Below, piece by piece: positions 46,901-57,637 of a stretch of DNA of 64,000 nucleotides. Made by a program: the position numbers and the translations under genes. The DNA is from Bryopsis sp. KO-2023 (taxonomy: Eukaryota > Chlorophyta > Ulvophyceae > Bryopsidales > Bryopsidaceae). The stretch's first letter is position 1, and each line of letters starts with the position of its first letter. The stretch lies in NCBI GenBank assembly GCA_030272585.1, contig BSYQ01000004.1:7192001-7256000 (forward strand), read 5' to 3'. The notes under the pieces are model-generated. The model worked only from the letters and a program-made list of their open reading frames with translations, was not told where the DNA came from and ran no database searches.

Positions 46901-47552
46901 CATCAAAAAAAAAAAGTGTGAGCTGTGGATCCATGCAGAAAAAGAGAATATTTTTTTAATTGATGTTTGATCAAGCATCTGGATCGCTTGTACTTCTATT
47001 GTGGAGTCCTATCTGTTCCGTAGCCCCGAGCATTTTTTTTTGTCCTGAAAATATTTATTCAGGAAAAATAAACATTCCTGAATATAAATAAATCTCCTGA
47101 TACTTTTTGTGATCTCCTGATTCTTGTTCTCATTTTGGTGTGGCACAATTTTTTTGGTGTCTACAGAAAAGTTTCGGAAAATGTAGTGAGGCTTGGATGG
47201 TATCCGGAGGCTACTGTAGAACGACCTGTGGCCGATGTGGTAAGCAGAGAATATGGAAAAAAATTCTTTCACTTCCATCATGGTTATTATTTTTCTGAAG
47301 TTGTAATGGGAAAAATCTCCATTGGACAAAAATACCAGCTGTTCTGAAGTTGTAACAAAACAATATCCAGATTGGCCAAAAATACAGTCCAAGGAGTGCT
47401 TGTGTATTGTGAAAACTTGTGTGGATATGTTTCGACAGTCGAAATACACTTTTTATTTTATTTTTTTGTGGTTGCAAACATTTTATTTCCTTCACATTAC
47501 AGGGTCTTCATCTGGTGGAGGTGGGAGTGGCAGCGCGAACACCTCTGGATAG
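40974..47552 (+). CDS. Secreted Ala-rich protein with two PAN/apple-like domains and internal duplication
   Basis: Seventeen exons: 40974-41046, 41175-41255, 41582-41640, 41812-41988, 42242-42475, 42635-42800, 43173-43295, 43623-43745, 44212-44279, 44553-44729, 44918-45148, 45379-45541, 45878-45991, 46328-46450, 46650-46702, 47167-47239 and 47503-47552. They sum to 2088 nt, 695 aa. Signal peptide at 1-22 (ASLAILLIFISSTLHA). Residues ~52-345 and ~346-637 are the same six-exon module: Ser/Gly linker, three Ala/Val-rich helical exons (DIAEAIAEA, TVSEAV), then a two-exon Cys-rich domain (GVIN, CCKLC, AWTRI, GECW, CSHCNSGV) of the PAN/apple type. A short tail has KSFGKCSEAWM...YCRTTCGRC and Gly/Ser. 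Probably an extracellular adhesive or wall protein. The donor of exon 6 (GCAA|GTTTCC) is weak. Confidence 0.82.
44321..44359. repeat. Perfect 18-bp hairpin in an intron
   Basis: AAAAAACAAGGGCAAGTT is followed, after the loop GAA, by its exact reverse complement. It lies in the intron between exons 9 and 10 of the apple-domain gene and would form a very stable RNA stem. Confidence 0.85.
46021..46191. repeat. Two-copy 90-bp tandem repeat in an intron
   Basis: Units beginning at 46021 and 46111 are nearly identical AT-rich sequence (TAATTTTCAATTAA start), inside the intron between exons 13 and 14 of the apple-domain gene. Confidence 0.9.
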
Positions 47553-49717
47553 GCGAAATAATTCAATATACGAAGCGTTAAGCAAAACAGAAGGGGGGAA
47601 AAAAAAGAACAAGCTGGAACACGTTTTGGGTTTTTGCTCTTACTATTTCTGTTGATCAGGATGGCTGTGTTTTTTTAAAATTTTAGGAATTCTTGGAGTT
47701 TTTTCTTGTTCTGTGTTGGATTTTGAAGTGTCGTTGAATGTTTTTCTCTCAAAGAGGGAAAAGTGAAGAAAAGGGTTTTTGCAGAATCCAAAAGGGGGTT
47801 GAGAAAGTTAAGAATTTCGGTGCATGAGTCGTTTCTCGATTTAACAAAAAAAAAGATAAGAAAAAAACAAAGGATGGAGGTGTTGATTTGATAGGAACAG
47901 TCTAATTTCAAGGTTTAGGTAATTTTGCATCTCTTTTTTTTTTGGTGTTTGATGGGGTTTGCCCTGAATATTTCGTAAAAGAGTCTTTCTTTTTCAAGGA
48001 AATTGACGAGAAGACATTAGGTGGATTTTTTGACTGGACCATGCTGCACTGCCAGTTGTGTGCCGACAAAAAGTCAAAATAGGGAACGCGTTAGTTGGGC
48101 AAGCGGACAAGGGAGCTATTTCATTATGTCAATTGGCTAAACAGGAGACGATGGATTTATTTTTTTTGGAAGCAAGTTCTTGTGCTGGGGTTGCCTTTCC
48201 CCTTCTCTTTCCCCTTTTGTATCTTATCTGCCTTTCTAAGCAAAAATGGACACATAGAAAATAGGTGGTCCATTCCAAAGAAACCAACACAGTATGTACT
48301 GTTGGATGTTTTATTATCACTGATTTATATTTATACGAAAGGGCCTTGTTCTGTTTCACGGAGGGGACATCTGAAATTTGGAGAAATCCTCTGCATCTGT
48401 TTGAAATGTTTTGGTGGGGATACTAAAGTGTCCACCACATTTTACTACTTGAATTGCCATACAGTGCTGCATATAATACTTTCCAGCTAGACACATCGCT
48501 AGAACTTCATTTCTTGAACTGGTAGGTTATTTTCAGTGCCAACATGTGGAATGCATCCAACTTTTGGGCTGCCAACTGTATAGGTTCTTCAAAGTTTGCA
48601 ATGACTTTATGATCCTATCACCAAATTTCGGACATCCATTTCCCAGTTAAACACTCATTTTCACAAATTGTTTTGCTAAAGGTGGCGTTCCCCGTACAAC
48701 GAAACTTGACAGTGTCACAATGGCCCTCCTAAAAACACGATTCAATTACATTCAGAAACTGCCCTCTGACAAAGCGCCCCAACTTTGCCCTCATCTGATA
48801 GATTAGATTAGAAAGCCAAGGAAATATCCCGTAAAACAATGTTAACCCCAGTTGTACTCCCCCCTTCTCGGGGAATCAAACTTATACAAATCGAAAAATA
48901 AAACTATAAACTACCAACAAAAGAAAAAAAAAGAGCCCATCAAGAAACCATCGCGACCGGTTTATTTTTTGGTTTATAGAAAAAAAAAGAACCCACAAAG
49001 CCGATATACATCGTGAGGAGGAGGTCGATCCTTCCCCCCACCAATTCCAGCAAAACCCTAATAGTACCGATTCATTCGACAACCGTGCACGCACGACCAA
49101 ATTTTCTTGTATTTTTTTTTGCCACCTAGATTTTTCACCGAAATATTCAACTATACACATGGGTAGTTTTTTTTGATTTTTTCTTCTTTGTGGTGTTTTT
49201 TTTTTTAAAGTAAATGCATTCGACCACATCGACGAATTCTTGAATCCCAAATCATCACGAAAACGGACGACCCACATTTCATTGCATTGTTCTCGATGTG
49301 TGCCATCCAACAAATTCTATCAAATCGTAAAACCTCAACCGACCATGCTAAACTCCTTGCACAATTCCCCCAAAGAAAACACTCGAAACTAGCACATGAT
49401 CGATACCATTCAACCGACCATCCTTTTCCGCACTCAATCCTCCATGAATCAATTCAATAAAATCAATGGACCATCACTAAAAAAAGACACGATCAATGAT
49501 GCACCTATCCATGATCATGCATGCGTATTTGATGCGAGCATCCCTTTATCCATAAAGTGATGGGTCGATCGACATCTGATGAACCATTCAACCCGTTTTG
49601 TCGCAAACCTAGCAATCGTCCATGATTTCAAGCATACGTTAGATTCTCGAATTAATCCCCCCCCTTCTCTTTGTGACCCTTGCCTTTGAATTATCTTGTG
49701 AGGAAAAAGTGGTTTGA
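47553..49717. other. Convergent intergenic region without a gene
   Basis: It lies between the 3' ends of the apple-domain gene (+) and ankyrin gene (-), so it must hold both 3' UTRs. No coding frame with sensible composition; a 143-codon minus frame at 48882-49313 is Lys/Phe-skewed and featureless. Confidence 0.5.
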
Positions 49718-52700
49718 TCACTGCTTGCCGAGGAGTTTGAAAATATTGAACTTAATGTCGACCGTGCAGAATCCATGTTCGCATGCAACGTCCATGACGC
49801 TTTTCCCCTTGCGATCAACAGCTTTTTTATTGGCACCTGATTTTATTAAAAAACAAAAAACAAAGCCACTTTTTGAATGAATATCGTATGTAGTACATAG
49901 CGCATATCGAAGCCAACATCTTCTCAAAAAATGCTCAGGGAATCATTCAAAAAAAGATGAGGTCTCATTTATTGTTTAGTTTATTCTCAAATTTAACAGA
50001 AATGATAAATTTTAGCACGAATTCACTCGACAGAAACTCGAAACCTTTACGAAAACGTAGGAAAGTGGGGCTATTCTTAAGGGCACGGCTGCTGAAGCTG
50101 ACTTATGTTTGGTAAAGACTGCAGATGATCCAAAAAAGATCCAAAAAAAAAGCATACATATCTTTTTGATGTAACGATGACCCACCAGCATTGACCAGAC
50201 TTTTCACTACGTCTTCCCTGCCGATGCCTGCAGCCCAATGCAAGGCTGTAGCCCCAGTTTTGTCTCGAGCGTTGACTTCTGCACCTGGACAAAAACAAAG
50301 AGTTTGATTTCCTCAGACCTCTCTTTTGCTTCAACCTCTTTTGAATAAAAAAATTGAACATAATATAGTTTTGATACAGGGAAAAAGTATCTACCGACAG
50401 GCGAGCAGTCATACCTTCAGAAATGAGAACATCTGCTACCATTGCTTTCCCATTCAAAGCAGCCCAAAGCAATGCTGTAGCTCCTAGTTGACCTTTGCCA
50501 TTCACTTTGGCTCCTAGATAAACATAGATCAAAGTCAGACAATTCGAAAACAGCGAATTCTGGAGAGCAGAATTTTTAAGTGGCTTTCTTTAACACTCAT
50601 CGGGTTTTCTGGCAAGACAAGACAAATGGGTTCTCAAGAAACCCTCTGATTGCATGTTGATATGATTTAGTAAAATTAATATGATCAGTGTGAAGTGTCG
50701 GTTACCTTCTGCAAGAAGAACTTCTACAGCTGAAGCATGCCCCCAGTAAGAAGCTTCGATTAACGCTGTGCTGCCATCATCGTTTTTGGCATCCACTTCA
50801 GCCCCTGCATATTTCCCCCGACAAGAATGAAATAAACAAAAATAAAATAAAATGAAATAAAATAAAACAATCAACTAAATTTAAACTCGCAAAAATTTGG
50901 TTTCGAAGCAATAATCCAGCATCCAGCTTCCCAAAGCCTCTTCACAGGTACAGGTTATTTTCATCCGTACGGAAAAAAAGAAAAAGAGAAGAAAAAGAAA
51001 AAGGCTCCTTAAACAGGGTCTTCAATAATGCTTTCTTTCGAGTTGAAAGTCACTTAATTAGTCATCTCTTGATGCTTGTATCGACTCGCTCGCAGAATAT
51101 ATAATTATGAATGCTATATATTACCTTCGTCGATCAAATACTGCAAAACATCCACCCTGCCTTTCCAAGCGGCCAGGATGAGCGGAGTCCATCCATAGTC
51201 ATCTTTCGCCTCAATATCAGCACCCCTCAATACTTGCTCCTTTTTGAAAAACAAACGAAAAATTAAGCCAGGAAAAACACACACACACACAGAAAATAAA
51301 AGATGATGTGTCAATACCTGATGCTTTTTTGACTCAATAAACTGTAGGTTTCTTCTTCTTCTCAAAAATCAAGAATCTTATCTATGATTTGCATGCTTCT
51401 GAGGCTGTGAATTTCAAAAAGAAAACAAGCAGAAATTTCACCTAAGTTAACAAATAAGAAATGTGTTGGCAGTGGGGCATACAAACCCATAGAAAGAAAG
51501 AACATATATCAAAAACACTAAGCACCCTCACAAACTGCACTTAACTTCCACTAGGCAAGAAGGTTTTTTTCTTTTTCTTTTAGTACCTTGACCAAATTAA
51601 CGTCTCCACCCTCTGCCGCAGTGAATAGATTCTCAGTGACTACCTTGCATTCTTTTTTGGTCGAGCATTTCTGAAGAGTGGAATGAAAACAAAAATATGT
51701 ATCAATAGAAGAACAGAATTAATATGTTTTTTCCAAATCAGAAAATGAAATGAAAATTTGAAATGTTCAGCAAGGGGCGGACCAGCATCGGCAATAACAG
51801 TCACATCGCAGGGAGAAGAGGTGCAAGATTGAAACTACCAAAAGAAAAGCATGATTCTGATCGAATAACAATCATAGTTTCTCCCCTTTACATATTTGTC
51901 CATAAAAAGAATGATTGGTTCAAGGTATACCTTCACTGCAGGAACTGCTGGCTCTTCAATGACTACAGCTTTGGTAGCTTTCTTTTTCTTTCCTTTTCCA
52001 GTGTTTTTTTTCGCTTTTCCGGTGGGTTTTTTCGCTTTTCCGTTGGTGCTTTTTTTTGCGGAAGTGGATGTTTTCTTGGACAGGCTGGGTATCGCCTAGT
52101 TTCAAAAAAATCGCACAACATTGAGTCACAAATTCAGGGACACTGTTACAAACCAAAAACGTGTTTCATGAAAGTTAAGAAAAATGCCTGGAGTATCACA
52201 ATATTTGTGGAAAAAAGAATCAGTGCAGGAAACACAAGGGCAAAAAATCAAGACAGCCTTCATCGATGGACATAGCCCAGTTTTCTCCGCAGAAAAGGGG
52301 GCCTGGTTAGATGTGAACCTCAATAAAAGGAAAGCTTTAAGGGATATGTGCATATGTCAGTCATGTAGCCCACCTTGCAATCAATCGGCTGAGGGGTCAT
52401 GTGGCAACGCTCTGTCAGTTTTTCCCTGAAAACAACATATGTCACAGTCTTTTCCCTCTTTTCATCATGGGAAAAAGAGCTTATGCAGTTGATTCATGTC
52501 CTAAAGAAAATAGCAAATGCATGATGGGGACTCACATGAATGGCACCACTCTCATTGCTGCGGAATCACAGAGGTTGGCCACGAAATCGCTCCAGCAGTC
52601 CTCTTCCATCTGGCACATCAAAGCATAAGAGGTTTAACTGGTTTCTAAGAGAAAAGTTTCCATGTTCACTGAGGTTTTTTTCCCCACCCCTTCCCCCACA

Positions 52701-54292
52701 CCCTAAAAAATAACTTTTTAAGATGGGGGGGCGAACGTCAACATGGAATGTAAGGCAAAAAATGGGAAATACGAGAAAACTATCCTATGGCGTTCAGGAA
52801 CAGCAATAAGAAAACTGAGTCACACAGAGGGAAAGCCTCTACTCAAACAACATACCTCTCCAAGGACAGCACCACAGGTTTGGGTACAGCATCCCTCATC
52901 GATGTTTATATCTGTTTGGCAACCCCCCAAAAGGTCGCTGGTGCTAAATTTAGAGCACGATTTTGGAGTGGGGATAGCTGGAATGGCAGCCACTGGAAAC
53001 ACACACACACAGGCAAAACTCTGAAGCTATTGGGATCAGGCCAATGTCACTGATGGACTTAAATTATGGTGATTTTTTGAGCGTAGGGCTGGGAAAACAC
53101 ATGACTGTGGCCCTTGGGTGGCGGGGGGGGGGGTTGAATTCCAACAGCAATCAACTATCACAACAGCAACGCCTCACACTGAAGCTTCCTGATTTCAAGA
53201 TTTCAATCCTATTTGAGTCAAGAAATTAAGAAAAACAAATCTTGAAGGTGTTGCTGAGTTTCTGTGCTTACGGGATTCAGGGTCGAGCGGCATTGTCACT
53301 GGGGTGACCACAGTGGTGGTGCATACCTACAGAAAAAAACACCATTATTTTTCTTATGCGCTCGCAAGTGTCGACAACTGGAGGTTTCCAGTTCACAGTA
53401 AGGCTCAACCAAGCATATCGGTGCATATCTGTCTTTGTTGATGAGTCTACGCAGATCTGAAAGTTGGCTTGTTGTTCATCTTGTTCAATGGTGGGGGGAA
53501 CAAAACGTAGACATGTAACTAATGACATGTGAGGACCATGGCTTACCTTCAGTCCAATGGTTGCAGATGCACCCTTGGCCTGCAGGGTCCGCCCACCTTC
53601 AAAAACACACACAGCACAACATAAACATACCACACAGCTGCTCATAATACATTTCCCCAAGTATGTTTGCTTTACGATGGCAATCCACACAGCAGGGCTC
53701 GGAGCTTAGGCGTTTCTATTTCATTTCTTTGCACACCGTTTTGTTTCTGTGCCTCAAGTTTTTTTAATTTCAAGTGATAGTAATTATTCACAGAACCTAG
53801 AGACAACAGATATACTTCTGCAGAGAGGTTCAGTTAGAGCCATTGTTCCGTTGATTCTTTCCTTATGTGGTGCTGAATAAAGAATATGTGTGCTTATCGG
53901 GAAATCAGCGCGTGGGGGTCCTCTGAATTGAGTGCTGCGTGCCCCCTAGCAAAAGCGGTCAAGCTCAATCTTCTCGACACAAGCTGCTCGTATTTTTTCT
54001 ATCGTTTACTCTACACAGCACCTCATATACGCTGACCTTGAGGCAAGAAAAACTGTGTCGACCAAGAAACCCTCCCACGAAAGTATGAAAACGTGTGTCA
54101 AGACATACTGTTCAAGCCTTCCTGCAGCTCTTCACGGAACGACGGGAAATTTTGTTCAGCAGCGAAGGGATGCCGTGGAAGCGAGGAGGTGGCTGGGTCC
54201 AGTCCTTGCGCGAACCCAACAGATCCTTGCCAAAAAGATAACACTAGGACGACCAGCGCCAGCACTGGCGCTCGGCTCGAAGACGAAAGCAT
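49718..54292 (-). CDS. Secreted Cys-rich, Lys-rich, ankyrin-repeat protein
   Basis: Thirteen exons (minus): 54109-54292, 53547-53596, 53272-53326, 52856-52992, 52536-52609, 52374-52425, 51931-52095, 51587-51670, 51125-51236, 50706-50804, 50415-50513, 50186-50284 and 49718-49836. They sum to 1329 nt, 442 aa, all phases closed. Residues 1-29 form a signal peptide (LALVVLVLSFWQGSVGFA). Residues ~90-184 hold about ten Cys (CSKF, GGCQ, GCCTQTCG, DCWS, NLCD, RCHM, DCK). Residues 185-239 are a Lys/Thr/Ser-rich linker (KKPTGKAKKNTGKGKKKK). From ~250 come four and a half ankyrin repeats (ADIEAKDDYGWTPLILAAWKG, TALLWAALNG, TALHWAAGIG). Three consecutive repeat exons are each exactly 99 nt (33 aa), all phase 1-1. 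Ankyrin repeats are normally intracellular, so a signal peptide is odd. Confidence 0.82.
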
Positions 54293-54563
54293 TTTGATTA
54301 AAAGAGTTGGCAAGAAACCTCTCCCGACAGGAAAAGGGCTGCGTCCCGCGATAGGTCTGAACGCACACAGGTTGCTTTTTCACTTTCCGTTGAGGAGCAA
54401 GGAAATTGTGCAGAGGCAAGCGCACAAATTCTCCAAAATTACGAAAGCACCCCGTGACGTCAAGCATTTGTTCTTGATAATGAAAAAATTGCTGCATGGG
54501 GCATTTTTGGAGCATGAATTTGTCTTTTGAACCATCCATGCTCCACACTCAATCCATATCACC

Positions 54564-54606
54564 CCAGTCATACCTCGTACTCAGACATAGTACGAGGTAT
54601 GACTGG
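54564..54606. repeat. Perfect 18-bp inverted repeat
   Basis: CCAGTCATACCTCGTACT and its exact reverse complement flank the 7-base loop CAGACAT. It lies 272 bases upstream of the ankyrin gene start codon. It could be a cruciform-forming site, a regulator site or a small hairpin RNA; nothing in the sequence decides. Confidence 0.85.
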
Positions 54607-55269
54607 ATCGTTGGATAGGGGAATTTTTTGGCAGGGATACTCCAAATGTCGTTTTAGGAACGCACAAGCAGAGCGGTAGAGACTGAGAGCTCGGGCTGGT
54701 AGTCAATGTCAGGTTTTCTTCTGATGACTGCCACGGATTGTTTTCTTTTTTTTTACCCTGGGACTGTGGGAGACTTCAGCAAGTGATTCTTTAAAAGTTT
54801 GTGAAGTTTCAGGTGGATTTGTTGGAGGTTTTAATGGCGTCATTTCAAGTACTCGAAATGACACTATGGTGTAGCTAAACTTCAGGGGTCATTTTTTAGA
54901 GCGTGAAGGGACCAGTGATTGGTTTTCAGGGCTGGGGTTTTTCTTTCAGTTCGGTGATCGATAAGTAGGATTTGCAGAATCCTTTCTTTCTTTTTCTTTT
55001 TCTTGGTTGCGCAATTTTCTTTCTTCCTTTGTCTGTATAAATCGATGGTTTAATTGATGGAGGGTGCGCAGTCGAGGGTTGATCTGTCGGCAGTGGGAGT
55101 TTGAGGATGAAATTGGTACGACAGGCTGAAGGGGTTAGAAATTGGAAAATATCATCGACTGTGAGCTTTGGGTTTTTCCCTGGCAGCTCTCACTGTTCGT
55201 CCTGTTTTCCGTCGAAAACTATTTTCTCCTCCCTGTCTGGTGTCTCTGGCGTGAAAAAAACTGCTAGTT
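54607..55269. other. Intergenic stretch with one half of a direct repeat
   Basis: No gene seen. About 55089-55150 matches 57213-57280 in the same orientation (shared core TTTGAGGATGAA...TTGGTAC, then ACAGGCTGAAGGG). Confidence 0.5.
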
Positions 55270-57002
55270 TGGTGATTCCAACCCAGCAGCCATGACTGTC
55301 GGAGAGGCTTACTGTGGAATTTCTACAGCAGGTAGTGCCCAATGGGGTCCTGGATGATGTTTTCTTAAAATTGAAAAAATGTTGCTCAGTTGACCCACTT
55401 GGCATGGGATGGATGTCAGTTGACCAGGCAGCCACCCTAGTGATCTCAGATATGATATTACATAAGCACACCAAGAATCCACCCCGATTTTTTCCCGGAT
55501 GCTCTTTTTCAAAGCACAAGTTCCAAATCAAAAATCCTACCAAAAATCCTCCAAAATTCGTCTCAATCACAAAAAACGGACGCTGCCTGGGTTTGAGAGA
55601 AAGAGACGGCAAAAAAACCATAACGAACATAGAAAAACCATGATATGGTGTTTGCTTGTTTGATTTGAGGAAGCATGTGCTCAAGACGAAAAAAAAGTCG
55701 ATTTGAGGTGATGACGCGGAAAGTTGGCTCGGGTGGCCGTAGGTGAAGAAACATCTGGGAAGTCGACAGGCTCGCCAAATTTGGAATATGTCCTTTTTAA
55801 ATCGACAGTCGTGTGCTTCACTTGAAGTTGATCTCCGTCGTCCGTCACAGAGAAGTCCTTCGCCTCCAGGGAAAAGCTCAAGCTGGACAGGAAACCAGTT
55901 GTGTCGTCCACGCAAGCAGTGGTATGGTACTGGCCATGTTCGACCGCTTGCCGGAAAAAATCGTCAGCATCCTCGAACAGGAATTCACGCGTGGGTAATA
56001 TTCTGTAGCAAGACTCTGCCTTGGTCGGCGCCTTGGTCAGCTCGATCCTCTCCACATTTTCGGCGCTAAAATATTTCATCGTCTGCAAGTAAGCCGTTCG
56101 TCAGCGCTGCTGGTGCGAGATGAGTATGATTTCGGACGCACTTTTCTTGTGCTCGGGACACTTGTAAAATTGAATCGGACACGTTTACACAGACATGTGT
56201 GAATGGTGCTATACATGTGTCGTTGCGACAGAAACTTCACCTCCACGCCAATGGATTCCTCCTTGAAAGAGTTGAATGCATCCAACAAGTCTTCGTTATC
56301 ATCGTCATCAAAATCGGGCTCAGTCCAACTTGTTTCTCCCTGCTTTTTGGCCCAAACATTGTCTCCAACGACCACCACCTCCGCCCCATCCTCCATGGTT
56401 CCCTCTCCAGGTAAGGAGAACTGAGAGAGCTTAACTTTACCGTAGAAGTCCACGCTTTTGGGTTTCGACACCCTGGCCAATACTTGAGCTATTGCCACAC
56501 CATAGATTACCGATGACCCGTCAGAGTCTACTGTCGTGTGACTCCTCACCCCCGTGCTCTGAGAAAAGGACTTCTGAGAGTAGGTGTTAAGACCGACGCT
56601 GGTGAGCCTCTTCACCATCTCTTTCTCCTCGGACGAAAGTTCCGCCCGAGCGGTGCCAGACAAAACAACGAAAAGGAGAAACGCCGACGAAATACAGCGA
56701 CCAGCCATTGTGGAAGAGTGTAACGCCCTGGGGAGCTAATCGATTGGTGGGTGGTGGGCAGTGCGGCAAACCTATGACAGCAACAGTGGGATTCGCACAG
56801 TTATATATAGCAGGGTGAGTGGGTGAACGTCACCAATTGGTAATTTGCTGTCTCGAGATGGACCCCCTGTCGAGCTGACCCCTCTCAACATCGCTGCTAA
56901 ATCAGCCTGGATCAGCTCGATCGAGAGAGGCGGATGACAGAATAAACAAACTGTAGTTCGCCAAGGTAGGACTCCACTGTTTCGGAAAGGGATGGGTGGG
57001 AC
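55270..57002. repeat. Inverted duplication, right copy (member D locus)
   Basis: Reverse complement of 38838-40650. Flanked at 55.1 and 57.2 kb by a ~65-base direct repeat not found beside the left copy, which suggests this is the inserted copy. Confidence 0.8.
55681..56708 (-). CDS. Secreted protein of four-copy family, member D
   Basis: Two exons, 56241-56708 and 55681-56082, 289 aa, conserved phase-0 intron (158 nt). Signal peptide ISSAFLLFVVLSGTARA. Very close to member C across DFYGKVKLSQ, GDNVWAKKQGETSWTEPDFD, ESCYRILPT, ACVDDTTGFLSS and TYSKFGEPVDFPDVSSP, and it shares the C-terminal extension after the lost stop codon. TATA box TATATAA is at 56801-56807 (minus), 99 bases upstream of the ATG. 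Substitutions relative to C cluster in the loops, with the Cys pair kept. Confidence 0.77.
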
Positions 57003-57637
57003 GCAGCTTTAATTCGACAAGCACAACCATACTTGTTTGGCAGCGCACATCAGTGACTCCAAAAGGACACGTGTACCAGTCCAACAAAGCTTGTCGCCAC
57101 TCCTACCGTTCGTCAATGATGGTCGCACCAACGCCACCAGCACGCGCAGTCGCACTGTTTCCCAGATTCGTGAAACTTGGGTGGTTCAGCAGCTGTTGGG
57201 ACTGATGTCGGCAGGGGACTTTGAGGATGAATTTGGTACAACAGGCTGAAGGGATTAGAAATTTGAAAAGATCCCCACACGTTGGCACATCGATTGATTT
57301 GGGTGTGTGGTCATGTTCATATAAGAGGAGGATGCGTGGGCTGTTCTTTGACGCTTGGATTAAACGGCCAGTCTTGTATTGGCGCTTGAGGGGTCTAATG
57401 GATTTTCTCAGGATCAACATGCATTCGTTTGCCAGCATGGTGGGTCTTTGCTCGACTTGACAAGAATCTGACCGTTGGCCAAAAAGGCCTAGACAACAGA
57501 TGATTATTTGCCCTCTCCAAACAGGATTGATTTGAAGCCATAAAGAAAAGCCGCTACCAAGTTCTGAAGAATTCACCACCCAAACCCCCAGCTCTTTTAT
57601 TAAGAAACCCAAGCAAATACACAGCAGAGGAAAACGA
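57003..57637. other. Intergenic stretch with possible coding remnant
   Basis: On the plus strand 57037-57249 is open and ends QQLLGLMSAGDFEDEFGTTG before a stop, which reads like a protein C-terminus, but no partner exon was found. The last part of it is the second half of the direct repeat with 55.1 kb. Confidence 0.3.
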
